In this document: positions 1-7,933 of the stretch, piece by piece | Position numbering within the stretch: position 1 is the first letter of the stretch | Layout of the letters: each line of letters begins with the position of its first letter | NCBI GenBank assembly: GCA_903904855.1 | Contig: CAIVEH010000058.1 | Coordinates: 1 to 64,000, forward strand | Length of the DNA stretch: 64,000 nucleotides | Source: an uncultured Bacteroidota bacterium | GTDB lineage: Bacteria; Bacteroidota; Bacteroidia; Chitinophagales; Chitinophagaceae | Direction: 5' to 3' | Made by a program: the position numbers and the translations under genes | Notes under the pieces: generated by a model | Told to the model about the DNA's origin: nothing | The model's database searches: none | Seen by the model: the letters and a program-made list of their open reading frames with translations, nothing else

Positions 1-2
1 CC

Positions 3-131
3 GGACAGTTCAAATCGGATCATGGCGCAGATTGTTTTGTCGTCCTAAGGTCTGTTATTGATACAACCATAAAGGCTGGACAAAATGTTTTGAATGCACT
101 CAGGCTTGTAGCTCTGTATGGGGCTGAATAG
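3..131 (+). pseudogene. C-terminal end of an IS66-like transposase ORF (cut by window edge)
   Basis: Frame 3 reads GQFKSDHGADCFVVLRSVIDTTIKAGQNVLNALRLVALYGAE*, resembling the IS66-type transposase C-terminus (FRSxxGAxxFxxxRSxIDTxxKxGxNxxxAL). It may be an intact gene extending upstream of the window. Confidence 0.45.
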
Positions 132-250
132 TTACCATTTTTTTAGATGTTTTGTGTTGGGATATTTGAAAGGCCAATAGCTTGATGATGTTGAAGCGTG
201 CTATGGCCACTGAAGCTACATAGATGAAATAAAGCCCGGACAACAATCTT
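131..250 (+). mobile_element. Probable right-end non-coding region of the IS element
   Basis: Directly follows the transposase stop. A diverged inverted copy occurs at about 32311-32440, sharing the exact 20-mer cgtgctatggccactgaagc. Confidence 0.4.
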
Positions 251-1966
251 ATGGGTTCTATATCAACCTATCTCCTCATCACATCTCTCTTTCTCCTACC
301 TTTACATTGCTTTTTGCTTCAAATGGAGATTAACAACAGGGATCGGGGGAAGGTATGGCTGCCACTGCTATGTGCACTTGTGCTTATAGCAGGTATGATA
401 CTGGGCTTCAATCTACGGGATACACTGCGCAGCAAAAGGGATATATCGACCGTAATAGCACGAAACGACCGGCTGGATGATATTATAGATCTGGTAGATG
501 AAAAGTATGTAGATACGGTAAACAATAACCTGCTTTATAAAGATGCGGTTTCGGGTATCCTCAAATCGCTGGACCCGCATACGGTATATATACCCGCCGA
601 TGAGGTGGAGGGCGTAAACGAAGGACTGGAAGGCGGGTTTTCGGGTATTGGCGTTGAGTTTTCGGTATTGCGCGATACCATTGAAGTTACAGCAGTGATA
701 GATAAGGGCCCGGCAGCTACTGCTGGTGTGCAGGTTGGCGATCAGCTGATAAAAGTGGAAGATACACTTGTAGCCGGCATACATATAACGTCTGAACGCA
801 TAACGCACCTGCTGAAGGGCAAGCCGCAATCGGTGGTAGCTGTAACTGTTAAGAACAGCGGTGGAGCGCTGAAAACCATGTCGATATCGCGGGGGCTGAT
901 ACCTACCTCCAGCATTGAGGCAAGTATTATGCTCGATGACCATACTGGTTTTATAAAGATCAGCAGGTTCAGCGCCACAACCGCCGGAGAGTTCAAAAAT
1001 GCGCTGAAAAAGCTGCAAACTTCCGGCGCCCGGCAACTGGTTTTAGACCTCAGAGATAATCCCGGCGGCTACCTGGATGCGGCCACCTCTATTGCCGATA
1101 ATTTTCTGGATGGCGACAAACTGGTTGTCTTCACTACCGGATCTCATGCGCCCAAAACAGAATACCGTGCCAAAGAAAAGGGCATGTTCGAGACCGGGCG
1201 GCTGGTGATACTGGTGGATGAAGGTTCGGCATCGGCCAGCGAGATACTTGCAGGCGCCATTCAGGACTGGGACAGGGGTGTGATTATTGGTCGCCGGACC
1301 TATGGCAAAGGGCTGGTACAGGAGCAATATGAGCTACCGGATGGCGCTGCGCTGCGCCTCACAGTGGCCCGGTACTTTACGCCATCGGGCAGGTGCATAC
1401 AGCGTTCGTTTGCACAGGGCAAACAAGCCTATTACCATGACTATGAAAAACGCCTGGAAGATGGCGAGCTTACCGGCAACGACTCGGTGAGCAGCAGTGA
1501 TACCATTCCTTTTTATACCGCCAACCACCGGCTAGTATATGGCGGCGGCGGCATAAAACCCGATGTATATGTGCCCTACGATACCACCCGTTTTTCGCTC
1601 ACATTCCGCAACCTGATCTTCAGCCCCGGACTGAAAACTGTGATCACCGACTACTTTCTGCAAAACAGGTCGCGGCTCAAATACAGCAGTATCAATGAAT
1701 TCACCCGGTCGTTCGACGGGCAGGAACAGATAGCAGGCACCTACCTTGCCAGCCTGGAGCCGGGTCCGAGGAAACTGCTAATAAAGGAACTCGCCAGGCC
1801 GGTGAATAAAGATTTTATGCACCTGCAGATCAAGGCCCGCCTTGCCCGGTTCCTGTTTCAGGATAATGGCTACTACACCTTCAGCGTTCAGGACGATGAT
1901 GTGGTAAAGAAAGCCCTTACTGTAATAGGCAGCGATCTGTACTCAAAGATTATAGGCCGGAAGTGA
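251..1966 (+). CDS. S41 family C-terminal processing peptidase (CtpA-like) with PDZ domain
   Basis: Signal/TM N-terminus, PDZ (GGFSGIGVEFSV...GDQLIKV), catalytic region VDEGSASASEILAGAIQDWDRGVIIGRRTYGKGLVQ. Confidence 0.93.
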   Translation: MGSISTYLLITSLFLLPLHCFLLQMEINNRDRGKVWLPLLCALVLIAGMILGFNLRDTLRSKRDISTVIARNDRLDDIIDLVDEKYVDTVNNNLLYKDAVSGILKSLDPHTVYIPADEVEGVNEGLEGGFSGIGVEFSVLRDTIEVTAVIDKGPAATAGVQVGDQLIKVEDTLVAGIHITSERITHLLKGKPQSVVAVTVKNSGGALKTMSISRGLIPTSSIEASIMLDDHTGFIKISRFSATTAGEFKNALKKLQTSGARQLVLDLRDNPGGYLDAATSIADNFLDGDKLVVFTTGSHAPKTEYRAKEKGMFETGRLVILVDEGSASASEILAGAIQDWDRGVIIGRRTYGKGLVQEQYELPDGAALRLTVARYFTPSGRCIQRSFAQGKQAYYHDYEKRLEDGELTGNDSVSSSDTIPFYTANHRLVYGGGGIKPDVYVPYDTTRFSLTFRNLIFSPGLKTVITDYFLQNRSRLKYSSINEFTRSFDGQEQIAGTYLASLEPGPRKLLIKELARPVNKDFMHLQIKARLARFLFQDNGYYTFSVQDDDVVKKALTVIGSDLYSKIIGRK

Positions 1967-2404
1967 GTCCATCCATTGTATGTTGTCTTTGTTGCTGGCA
2001 TCGGCACAATAGGTCTGGTGGCCATTGGTAAGCAGCCAGTAGCTGCACTGCACTGTGCCCTGGTAGCTGAGCAGCTGATGCAATGTATGCTCGGTAACCG
2101 GCACTTCGGGCGCTTTGCATTCGGCCAGCAGCCAGGGCTTATGAGTGCGGTCGTATACCACGATATCAAACCGCTTGTTGAGTTTGCCCACCGCAATTGA
2201 TTTCTCTACCGCTATCAGGGCTACAGGGTACTGCAGTGTACTGATGAGGTATTGCAACAGGTACTGCCTCACATGCTCTTCGGGGGTTAGTATCACCCAT
2301 TTTTTGCGCACAGGGTCGAAGACGGAAGTTTTGCCCTCGGTCTGGCGTAGTTTCAATTGCAATTTTGAAAAATCAAAAGAGATCATTTGTCTAAAGTAAA
2401 ACAA
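1943..2404 (-). CDS. Type I restriction enzyme R protein N-terminal (HSDR_N)-like protein
   Basis: VRKKWVILTPEEHVRQYLLQYLISTLQYPVALIAVEKSI...RFDIVVYDRTHKPWLLAECKAPEV is typical of the small Bacteroidota HSDR_N proteins. The 3' end overlaps the convergent S41 peptidase gene. Confidence 0.85.
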   Translation of the reverse strand: MFYFRQMISFDFSKLQLKLRQTEGKTSVFDPVRKKWVILTPEEHVRQYLLQYLISTLQYPVALIAVEKSIAVGKLNKRFDIVVYDRTHKPWLLAECKAPEVPVTEHTLHQLLSYQGTVQCSYWLLTNGHQTYCADASNKDNIQWMDSLPAYNL

Positions 2405-2697
2405 TTATTATTTCCTGTGGCAGGAAGTACTGTTAATACCGAATAGACTATAAAGAACGGCATGAAAAAATCTCACGCTAAGGCGCGAAGGCGCAATATG
2501 CAAATGTCATTTTTAAGGCCGCAAAGAATACCAATGCCGATTTATAATGGTTATTTTGTATAAGCCTTATTTGGTGGATTTGCATCGGGCCGTCTGTCTG
2601 TCACATAAATGCCGATTAAGCTATCTTTCAGATTTCAGGCGGGTACTGATGCTATAGGTATAATTTTGAAAATGCAGAACTATTAGCTAAATTTGCA

Positions 2698-2919
2698 ATG
2701 CAATATAATAGGCCAATGACCAGTGCACAACTATACTCACAATTTTCAACACTTCCGGATGCTATGAAAACGGAAGTGGCTGATTTTATTGCCTTTCTGC
2801 AGCAAAAAGCTAAGGTTGAGAAAAAAAGTAAGGATCGTCCATTCGGCATAGCTAAGGGTTTAATTAAAATAGCTGATGATTTTGATGAACCATTGGATGA
2901 CTTCAAAGACTACATGTAA
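2698..2919 (+). CDS. DUF2281-like antitoxin
   Basis: LPDAMKTEVADFIAFLQQK... followed by an immediately overlapping PIN-toxin-like start. Start may be 2716. Confidence 0.7.
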   Translation: MQYNRPMTSAQLYSQFSTLPDAMKTEVADFIAFLQQKAKVEKKSKDRPFGIAKGLIKIADDFDEPLDDFKDYM

Positions 2920-2969
2920 TGCGCTACCTGCTGGATACACATGCATTTCTCTGGTTTCTGGAAACATGA
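2919..2969 (+). pseudogene. Truncated VapC/PIN-domain toxin (16 residues)
   Basis: TAATG overlap with the antitoxin; reads MRYLLDTHAFLWFLET*, the canonical PIN N-terminus, then TGA. Confidence 0.75.
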
Positions 2970-3025
2970 CCCACCTATCTATTATCCTATTCTTATTATC
3001 AATCCGATAATTATTATGTTATCAC

Positions 3026-3033
3026 TAACTTTG
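3026..3033 (+). promoter_or_regulatory. Bacteroidota -7 promoter element TAACTTTG upstream of mnmA
   Basis: Matches TAnnTTTG, just upstream of the start codon. Confidence 0.45.
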
Positions 3034-3038
3034 CGGCC

Positions 3039-4136
3039 ATGAGCAGACAAGGCAAGGTTTTGGTGGCTATGAGCGGGGGTATAGACAGTACTATAGCTGC
3101 GCTGATGCTGCATAACCAGGGTTATGAGGTGGTGGGCATTACCATGAAAACATGGGATTATGCATCGGCAGGTGGAGCTGGGAAGAAAGAAACGGGCTGC
3201 TGCAACCTCGATTCGTTTAACGATGCCCGTATGGCGGCAGTGCAGCATGGGTTTCCGCACTATGTGCTGGATATAAGGGAAGAATTCGGGAGCCATGTGG
3301 TAGAGAATTTTGTAGAAGAATATATAGCTGGCCGCACGCCTAATCCGTGTGTGCTGTGCAATACACATATAAAATGGGCAGCGCTGCTGAAGCGTGCCAA
3401 TGCGCTTGATTGCGAGTTTATAGCCACCGGGCATTATGTAAAGGTGCGGGAAGAAAACAGCCGATATGTGCTCTCCAAAGCCCGCGACCTGACCAAAGAC
3501 CAGAGCTATGTGCTGTGGGGCCTGGGGCAGGATTGCCTCTCAAGAAGTATTTACCCATTAGGAGACCTGCTCAAGACCGAAGTCCGGCAGATGGCTCATG
3601 ATATGGGCTATAAAGAACTGGCTACCAAGGCCGAAAGTTTTGAAATATGTTTTGTGCCTGATAACGACTATCGTGGTTTTCTGAAAAGGAATGTGGAAGG
3701 GCTGGAAGAAAGAGTGAAGGGCGGCAATTTTGTAACGGCCGATGGCAAAGTGGTGGGCAAGCACAACGGCTACCCTTTCTACACCATTGGCCAGCGCAAG
3801 GGACTCGATATTGCATTCGGCAAGCCTATGTTTGTAACCAATATCTTCCCCGATACAAATACCGTGGTGCTTGGCGAAGCCCACGAACTGCAACAGGACG
3901 AAATGACCGTTCGCGGCCTGAATATGGTGAAATATGACACCATAACTCCCGGAATGACCGCTGTTACCAAAATACGCTACCGCGACCCTGGCATGGAAAG
4001 CCTGCTTACGCCAATACCCGGCGGTGTGCATGTAGATTTCCATCATGCGGTGAGCAGTATTGCGCCTGGGCAGTCGGCGGTGTTTTATGAGGGGGATGAT
4101 GTTATATCTGGAGGGATTATACAGAAGGAAATTTAG
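3039..4136 (+). CDS. mnmA: tRNA-specific 2-thiouridylase MnmA
   Basis: VLVAMSGGIDSTIAALML, NPCVLCNTHIKW, ATGHYVK, DQSYVLW, FYTIGQRKGL motifs. Confidence 0.96.
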   Translation: MSRQGKVLVAMSGGIDSTIAALMLHNQGYEVVGITMKTWDYASAGGAGKKETGCCNLDSFNDARMAAVQHGFPHYVLDIREEFGSHVVENFVEEYIAGRTPNPCVLCNTHIKWAALLKRANALDCEFIATGHYVKVREENSRYVLSKARDLTKDQSYVLWGLGQDCLSRSIYPLGDLLKTEVRQMAHDMGYKELATKAESFEICFVPDNDYRGFLKRNVEGLEERVKGGNFVTADGKVVGKHNGYPFYTIGQRKGLDIAFGKPMFVTNIFPDTNTVVLGEAHELQQDEMTVRGLNMVKYDTITPGMTAVTKIRYRDPGMESLLTPIPGGVHVDFHHAVSSIAPGQSAVFYEGDDVISGGIIQKEI

Positions 4137-4295
4137 ATGTTGATAGGCTAATAAATCAGCATTTGAACTAATGAAATTCCATACTCTTAAGTAATAAATA
4201 ATAATATTATTCTATAAATATAGCAATTGTACCTTGAAGTTATTTTGTGGCAATCCCATTTCCCCAACTTTAACCTTTAATAAATCTTTAAAACG

Positions 4296-4303
4296 TACTT
4301 TTG
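4296..4303 (+). promoter_or_regulatory. Bacteroidota -7 promoter element TACTTTTG upstream of kdnA
   Basis: TAnnTTTG match 18 nt before the ATG at 4322; argues against the TTG start at 4301. Confidence 0.45.
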
Positions 4304-4321
4304 CACTCTAAATTTTGCAAA

Positions 4322-5533
4322 ATGCCAGGAACTGAATTATTCGGCAGCGAAGAGCGCAAAGAAATCAATGACGTATTGGAAACAGGTATGCTGTTCCGGT
4401 ACAATAACGACCAGCAACGCAATGGTATCTGGAAGGCCCGCGAATTTGAGGCTGAAGTGAGAAAGATAACCGGCGCCAAGTATGCCCATGCAGTTTCGAA
4501 CGGCTCGGCTGCCATAGCTATTGCACTGGCTTCGGCAGGAATAGGTGCGGGAGATGAGGTGATCTGTCCGCCGTTTACGTTTATAGCCAGTATTGAGGCT
4601 GTTTTATGGATTGGCGCTATACCGGTTTTTGCTGAGATTGATGAGACTTTGTGCCTGAGCGCTGAGGGAATCAGAAATGCCATCACCCCTAAAACCAAGG
4701 GCGTATGCCTTGTGCATATGTGCGGCACCATGGCCGATATGGATGGCATTATGGCTGTGGTAAGGGAACATAACCTGATACTGGTAGAAGATGCAGGGCA
4801 GGCTTTCGGGGCTTCTTATAAGGGTACTTCGGTAGGGCTGTTTGGCAAGACAGGTAGTTTCTCTTTCGACTTTTTCAAGATAGCTACTGCGGGCGAAGGC
4901 GGTATCTTTATAACCAATGACGAGGCGACCTATAAAATTGCAGACGCCTACTCCGATCACGGTCATAACCATGTGGGTAATAACAGGGGTATGGAGCAGC
5001 ATCCTGTGCTGGGTTTCAACTATCGTATCAGCGAACTTCATGCTGCTGTGGGACTGGCCCAGACACGCAAAGTGCCGCATATACGCGAGGTGAACAATAA
5101 GCATAAAAAAGCCCTGACCGAAATACTCTCGCAAACTGAAGGAATAACTTTCGCTCACCTATCTGATCCGGATGGTGATTCGGCAACTTTCCTTAACTTT
5201 TTCCTGCCAGATACTGAGACTGCAAAACGCACAGTGGATGAGATGAACAAAGCAGGAATAGGCGGGTTCAACTACTGGTTCCTGAATATGTACCACTTCA
5301 TCAATCAGTGGGACCACCTGAAAACCATGCAGACCGCTTCTAAACTACCCGCACAGGTATTTGGTATGTCGCAGGATTATACCACACTTGAATTGCCAAA
5401 GTCGCAGGAAGTGATAGGCAGGCTGATATCGTTTGGTATCCGCTGTACCTGGACAGATGAAGATGTTGTGGCGCTGGCGAATAATATTGCAACTTGTGCA
5501 AAGAAAGCAATGCAGGTTGCTGTAATGGCTTAA
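4322..5533 (+). CDS. kdnA: 8-amino-3,8-dideoxy-D-manno-octulosonate (Kdo8N) aminotransferase, DegT/DnrJ/EryC1 family
   Basis: MPGTELFGSEERKEINDVLETGMLFRYN, PPFTFIASIEA, FAEIDETLCLSAEGI, DHGHNHVGNNRGMEQHPVLGFNYRISE closely resemble the Shewanella KdnA sequence as remembered; adjacent to kdnB. Confidence 0.85.
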   Translation: MPGTELFGSEERKEINDVLETGMLFRYNNDQQRNGIWKAREFEAEVRKITGAKYAHAVSNGSAAIAIALASAGIGAGDEVICPPFTFIASIEAVLWIGAIPVFAEIDETLCLSAEGIRNAITPKTKGVCLVHMCGTMADMDGIMAVVREHNLILVEDAGQAFGASYKGTSVGLFGKTGSFSFDFFKIATAGEGGIFITNDEATYKIADAYSDHGHNHVGNNRGMEQHPVLGFNYRISELHAAVGLAQTRKVPHIREVNNKHKKALTEILSQTEGITFAHLSDPDGDSATFLNFFLPDTETAKRTVDEMNKAGIGGFNYWFLNMYHFINQWDHLKTMQTASKLPAQVFGMSQDYTTLELPKSQEVIGRLISFGIRCTWTDEDVVALANNIATCAKKAMQVAVMA

Positions 5534-5702
5534 TAACAATGGCTTTTTACAAAAGAAGTTTTACCACTAAGGGCACGAGGGGAATCACGAAGGGCACAAA
5601 ATTTTATGGATCGATGAGGTGATCGGGGGCACAAAGTTAGTTTTAGGAAAAGTGATTTTTATCCTGTTTTAGGGAACAAAATTAACTAAAGAGTTCAGGA
5701 AA

Positions 5703-5846
5703 CATAGCCCACGGTTTCAACCGTGGGAAAAAAGATAAACAGATGAATTATAACCGTTTCAACGGTTTATTGTTCGCAGGTAAACGGTTGAAACCGTTGT
5801 GTTAATAATGTATTTTTCGCACCCACGGTTGAAACCGTGGGCTATG
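5703..5846. repeat. REP/BIME element, full copy
   Basis: catagcccacggtttcaaccgtggg ... aaccgtttcaacggtt ... aacggttgaaaccgtt ... cccacggttgaaaccgtgggctatg: nested palindromes between kdnA and kdnB. Confidence 0.85.
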
Positions 5847-5910
5847 TAAATAGAATAATTTTTTGGTAAATGAAATTGCCATTTATAGTTTAATTTTTTA
5901 TTCAGGATAC

Positions 5911-6990
5911 ATGCATAAGAATTTCAAGAACATAGATAAGGTTGTTTTCGGCAGGGGCAGCTTCTCGGAGATGGAGGGCATACTGGCTGAGAAACGCAAT
6001 GACAATGACAAGTTCTTTCTTTTTGTAGTTGATAAATATTTTGAAGGAAAGGAACTTGCGAAACGCATACCCGCTGCAACCAATGATGTGGTGCGGTTTA
6101 TAGACGTTGATCCGCATGAGCCGACTACCGATCAGATTGATAGTCTGCGGGATGAAATTTTAGCTGGTCATGGCTTGCCTGCTGGAGTAATTGGCATAGG
6201 CGGTGGCAGCATTATGGATATTGCCAAGGCAGTATCGCTGATGTTTACCAATGAGGGCTCATCTACCCTATACCAAGGATTGAACCTGATCAAAAAACCG
6301 GGTATCTATCACCTGGGGGTACCTACCATTTCAGGTACAGGGGCTGAAGTATCTATGACAGCAGTACTGACCGGGCCAGTAAAAAAACTGGGCCTAAAAT
6401 GCGACTGGACTGTTTTCAACCAGGTAATCTTAGATCCTGAGTTAATCGCTTCTGTACCTGTTGACAAATGGCTGTATACGGGTATGGATACTTACATTCA
6501 CTGTATAGAATCGGAAAACGGCATTAAGAACAACGCCTATAGCCATGCCTATGCTGAACAAGCATTGAAACTTTGCCGGGAGATTTACCTGGGCGATAAT
6601 GCAGGACAGACAGCAGAGAATGATGATAAACTGATGGTGGCCTCTATGATGGGCGGGCTGAGCCTTACCTATTCGGAAGTAGGTGTTTGTCATGCAATGT
6701 CGTACGGGTTGTCAAAGATATTCGGAGAGAAACATTGCTATGCCAACTGTCTGGTATTTCAGCACCTGGATGAATTTTATGGCGAAGGTGTTACAGAATT
6801 GAAGCAGATGCTGGTAAAGCACAATATTACTTTGCCACAGGGCCTGAGCAAAAACTGGAGCGATGCCGAAATAACTGCGATGGCTGAAGTAGCCTACAAC
6901 CTGCCGTTTATGTGGCATCATGCAATTGGTGATGATTGGAAGGAAAAAGTGAATATTGATTTCATAAAGGATTTGTATAAAAGACTTTAA
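5911..6990 (+). CDS. kdnB: Kdo 8-oxidase KdnB, iron-containing alcohol dehydrogenase family
   Basis: VVFGRGSF, IGIGGGSIMDIAKAVSLMFTNEGSS.LYQGLNLIKKPGIYHLGVPTISGTGAE, TGMDTYIHCIES; close to remembered Shewanella KdnB. Start chosen at MHKNFKN. Confidence 0.88.
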   Translation: MHKNFKNIDKVVFGRGSFSEMEGILAEKRNDNDKFFLFVVDKYFEGKELAKRIPAATNDVVRFIDVDPHEPTTDQIDSLRDEILAGHGLPAGVIGIGGGSIMDIAKAVSLMFTNEGSSTLYQGLNLIKKPGIYHLGVPTISGTGAEVSMTAVLTGPVKKLGLKCDWTVFNQVILDPELIASVPVDKWLYTGMDTYIHCIESENGIKNNAYSHAYAEQALKLCREIYLGDNAGQTAENDDKLMVASMMGGLSLTYSEVGVCHAMSYGLSKIFGEKHCYANCLVFQHLDEFYGEGVTELKQMLVKHNITLPQGLSKNWSDAEITAMAEVAYNLPFMWHHAIGDDWKEKVNIDFIKDLYKRL

Positions 6991-7000
6991 TTAATAACTT

Positions 7001-7033
7001 AAGTGTGCCACACCTTTGAGGTATGGCACACTT
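7001..7033. repeat. Intergenic hairpin/inverted repeat between kdnB and kdsA
   Basis: AAGTGTGCCAcACCTTTGAGGTaTGGCACACTT, an imperfect 33-bp palindrome. Confidence 0.6.
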
Positions 7034-7051
7034 CCGGATAAAAAATTTATT

Positions 7052-7888
7052 ATGAGTGCAAAAAAAGTAATGGTTGGCGATATAACCTGCGGTGCAGATG
7101 AATTGTTTCTCATCTCCGGCCCATGTGTTATAGAAGATGAAATGATAATGATGAAAACGGCTGAAAAGCTGAAGGAAGTGAGCGCAAAGCTCAACATTCC
7201 GATCATCTACAAATCATCCTTCCTGAAAGACAACCGCAGCAGCCTGAAGTATTATGATGGCCCCGGACTTGTGGAGGGTATGAAAATACTGGCCAAAATC
7301 AAAGAGCAATTCGGGTTTACCTTGCTTACCGACATCCATTATCCCGATCATGCTGCTCCTGTAGCTGAGGTATGCGATGTGCTGCAGATACCTGCTTACC
7401 TCTGTATGCAATCTGGATTGATGGTTGCTGCCGCCAAAACAGGCAAGGTTGTCAACATAAAGCATGGCCAGTTTCTGGCACCAGATAATATGAAGCACCC
7501 TGTTGCTAAATGCATTGAGTCGGGCAATGATCAGATCATTCTTACTGAGCGGGGCTACACTATGGGCTATAACGACCTGGTGGTGGATCCACGCAGCTTT
7601 TATCATATGGCACAGATAGGTTACCCTGTTGTCTTCGATATTACCCATGCAATCCGAAAATACGGTATACCCAGCGCTGATGCTAAAGGCGGTGCAAGGG
7701 AATTTTTACCAGTATTGAGCCGGGCAGGTGTGGCATCGGGTGTAGATGGTATTTTCATTGAAACCCACCCTGAACCTGAGAAGGCCCTTTGCGATGCAGC
7801 AAGCCAGTTGAGTGTGTATGCGCTGGAAGAATTTTTGAAACCTTTGCTGGAGTTACATGCTATAGAGGTTAAGTATAGAGGTAAATAA
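7052..7888 (+). CDS. kdsA: 3-deoxy-8-phosphooctulonate synthase (Kdo-8-P synthase)
   Basis: LFLISGPCVIEDE, IYKSSFLKDNRSS, GFTLLTDIHYPDHA, VNIKHGQFLAPDNM, FDITHAIRKYG motifs. Confidence 0.96.
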   Translation: MSAKKVMVGDITCGADELFLISGPCVIEDEMIMMKTAEKLKEVSAKLNIPIIYKSSFLKDNRSSLKYYDGPGLVEGMKILAKIKEQFGFTLLTDIHYPDHAAPVAEVCDVLQIPAYLCMQSGLMVAAAKTGKVVNIKHGQFLAPDNMKHPVAKCIESGNDQIILTERGYTMGYNDLVVDPRSFYHMAQIGYPVVFDITHAIRKYGIPSADAKGGAREFLPVLSRAGVASGVDGIFIETHPEPEKALCDAASQLSVYALEEFLKPLLELHAIEVKYRGK

Positions 7889-7933
7889 CTATTTTTACAA
7901 AAAATCGGTCAATTAAAAAATTAAACAAGCAAT

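Noticed and set aside
413-1036. 207-aa minus-strand ORF antisense to the S41 protease
   Set aside because: Protease reading frame is clearly coding; antisense translation has no recognisable motifs and compositional features of a shadow ORF.
4301-4321. TTG start giving MHSKFCK extension of KdnA
   Set aside because: The TTG lies inside a TAnnTTTG promoter element, and the conserved KdnA start is MPGTELFG at 4322.
5703-5846. Possible CRISPR because of GTTTCAACC/GGTTGAAAC strings
   Set aside because: Only nested palindromes with no regular spacers, and dispersed copies linked to a RAYT; fits REP/BIME.
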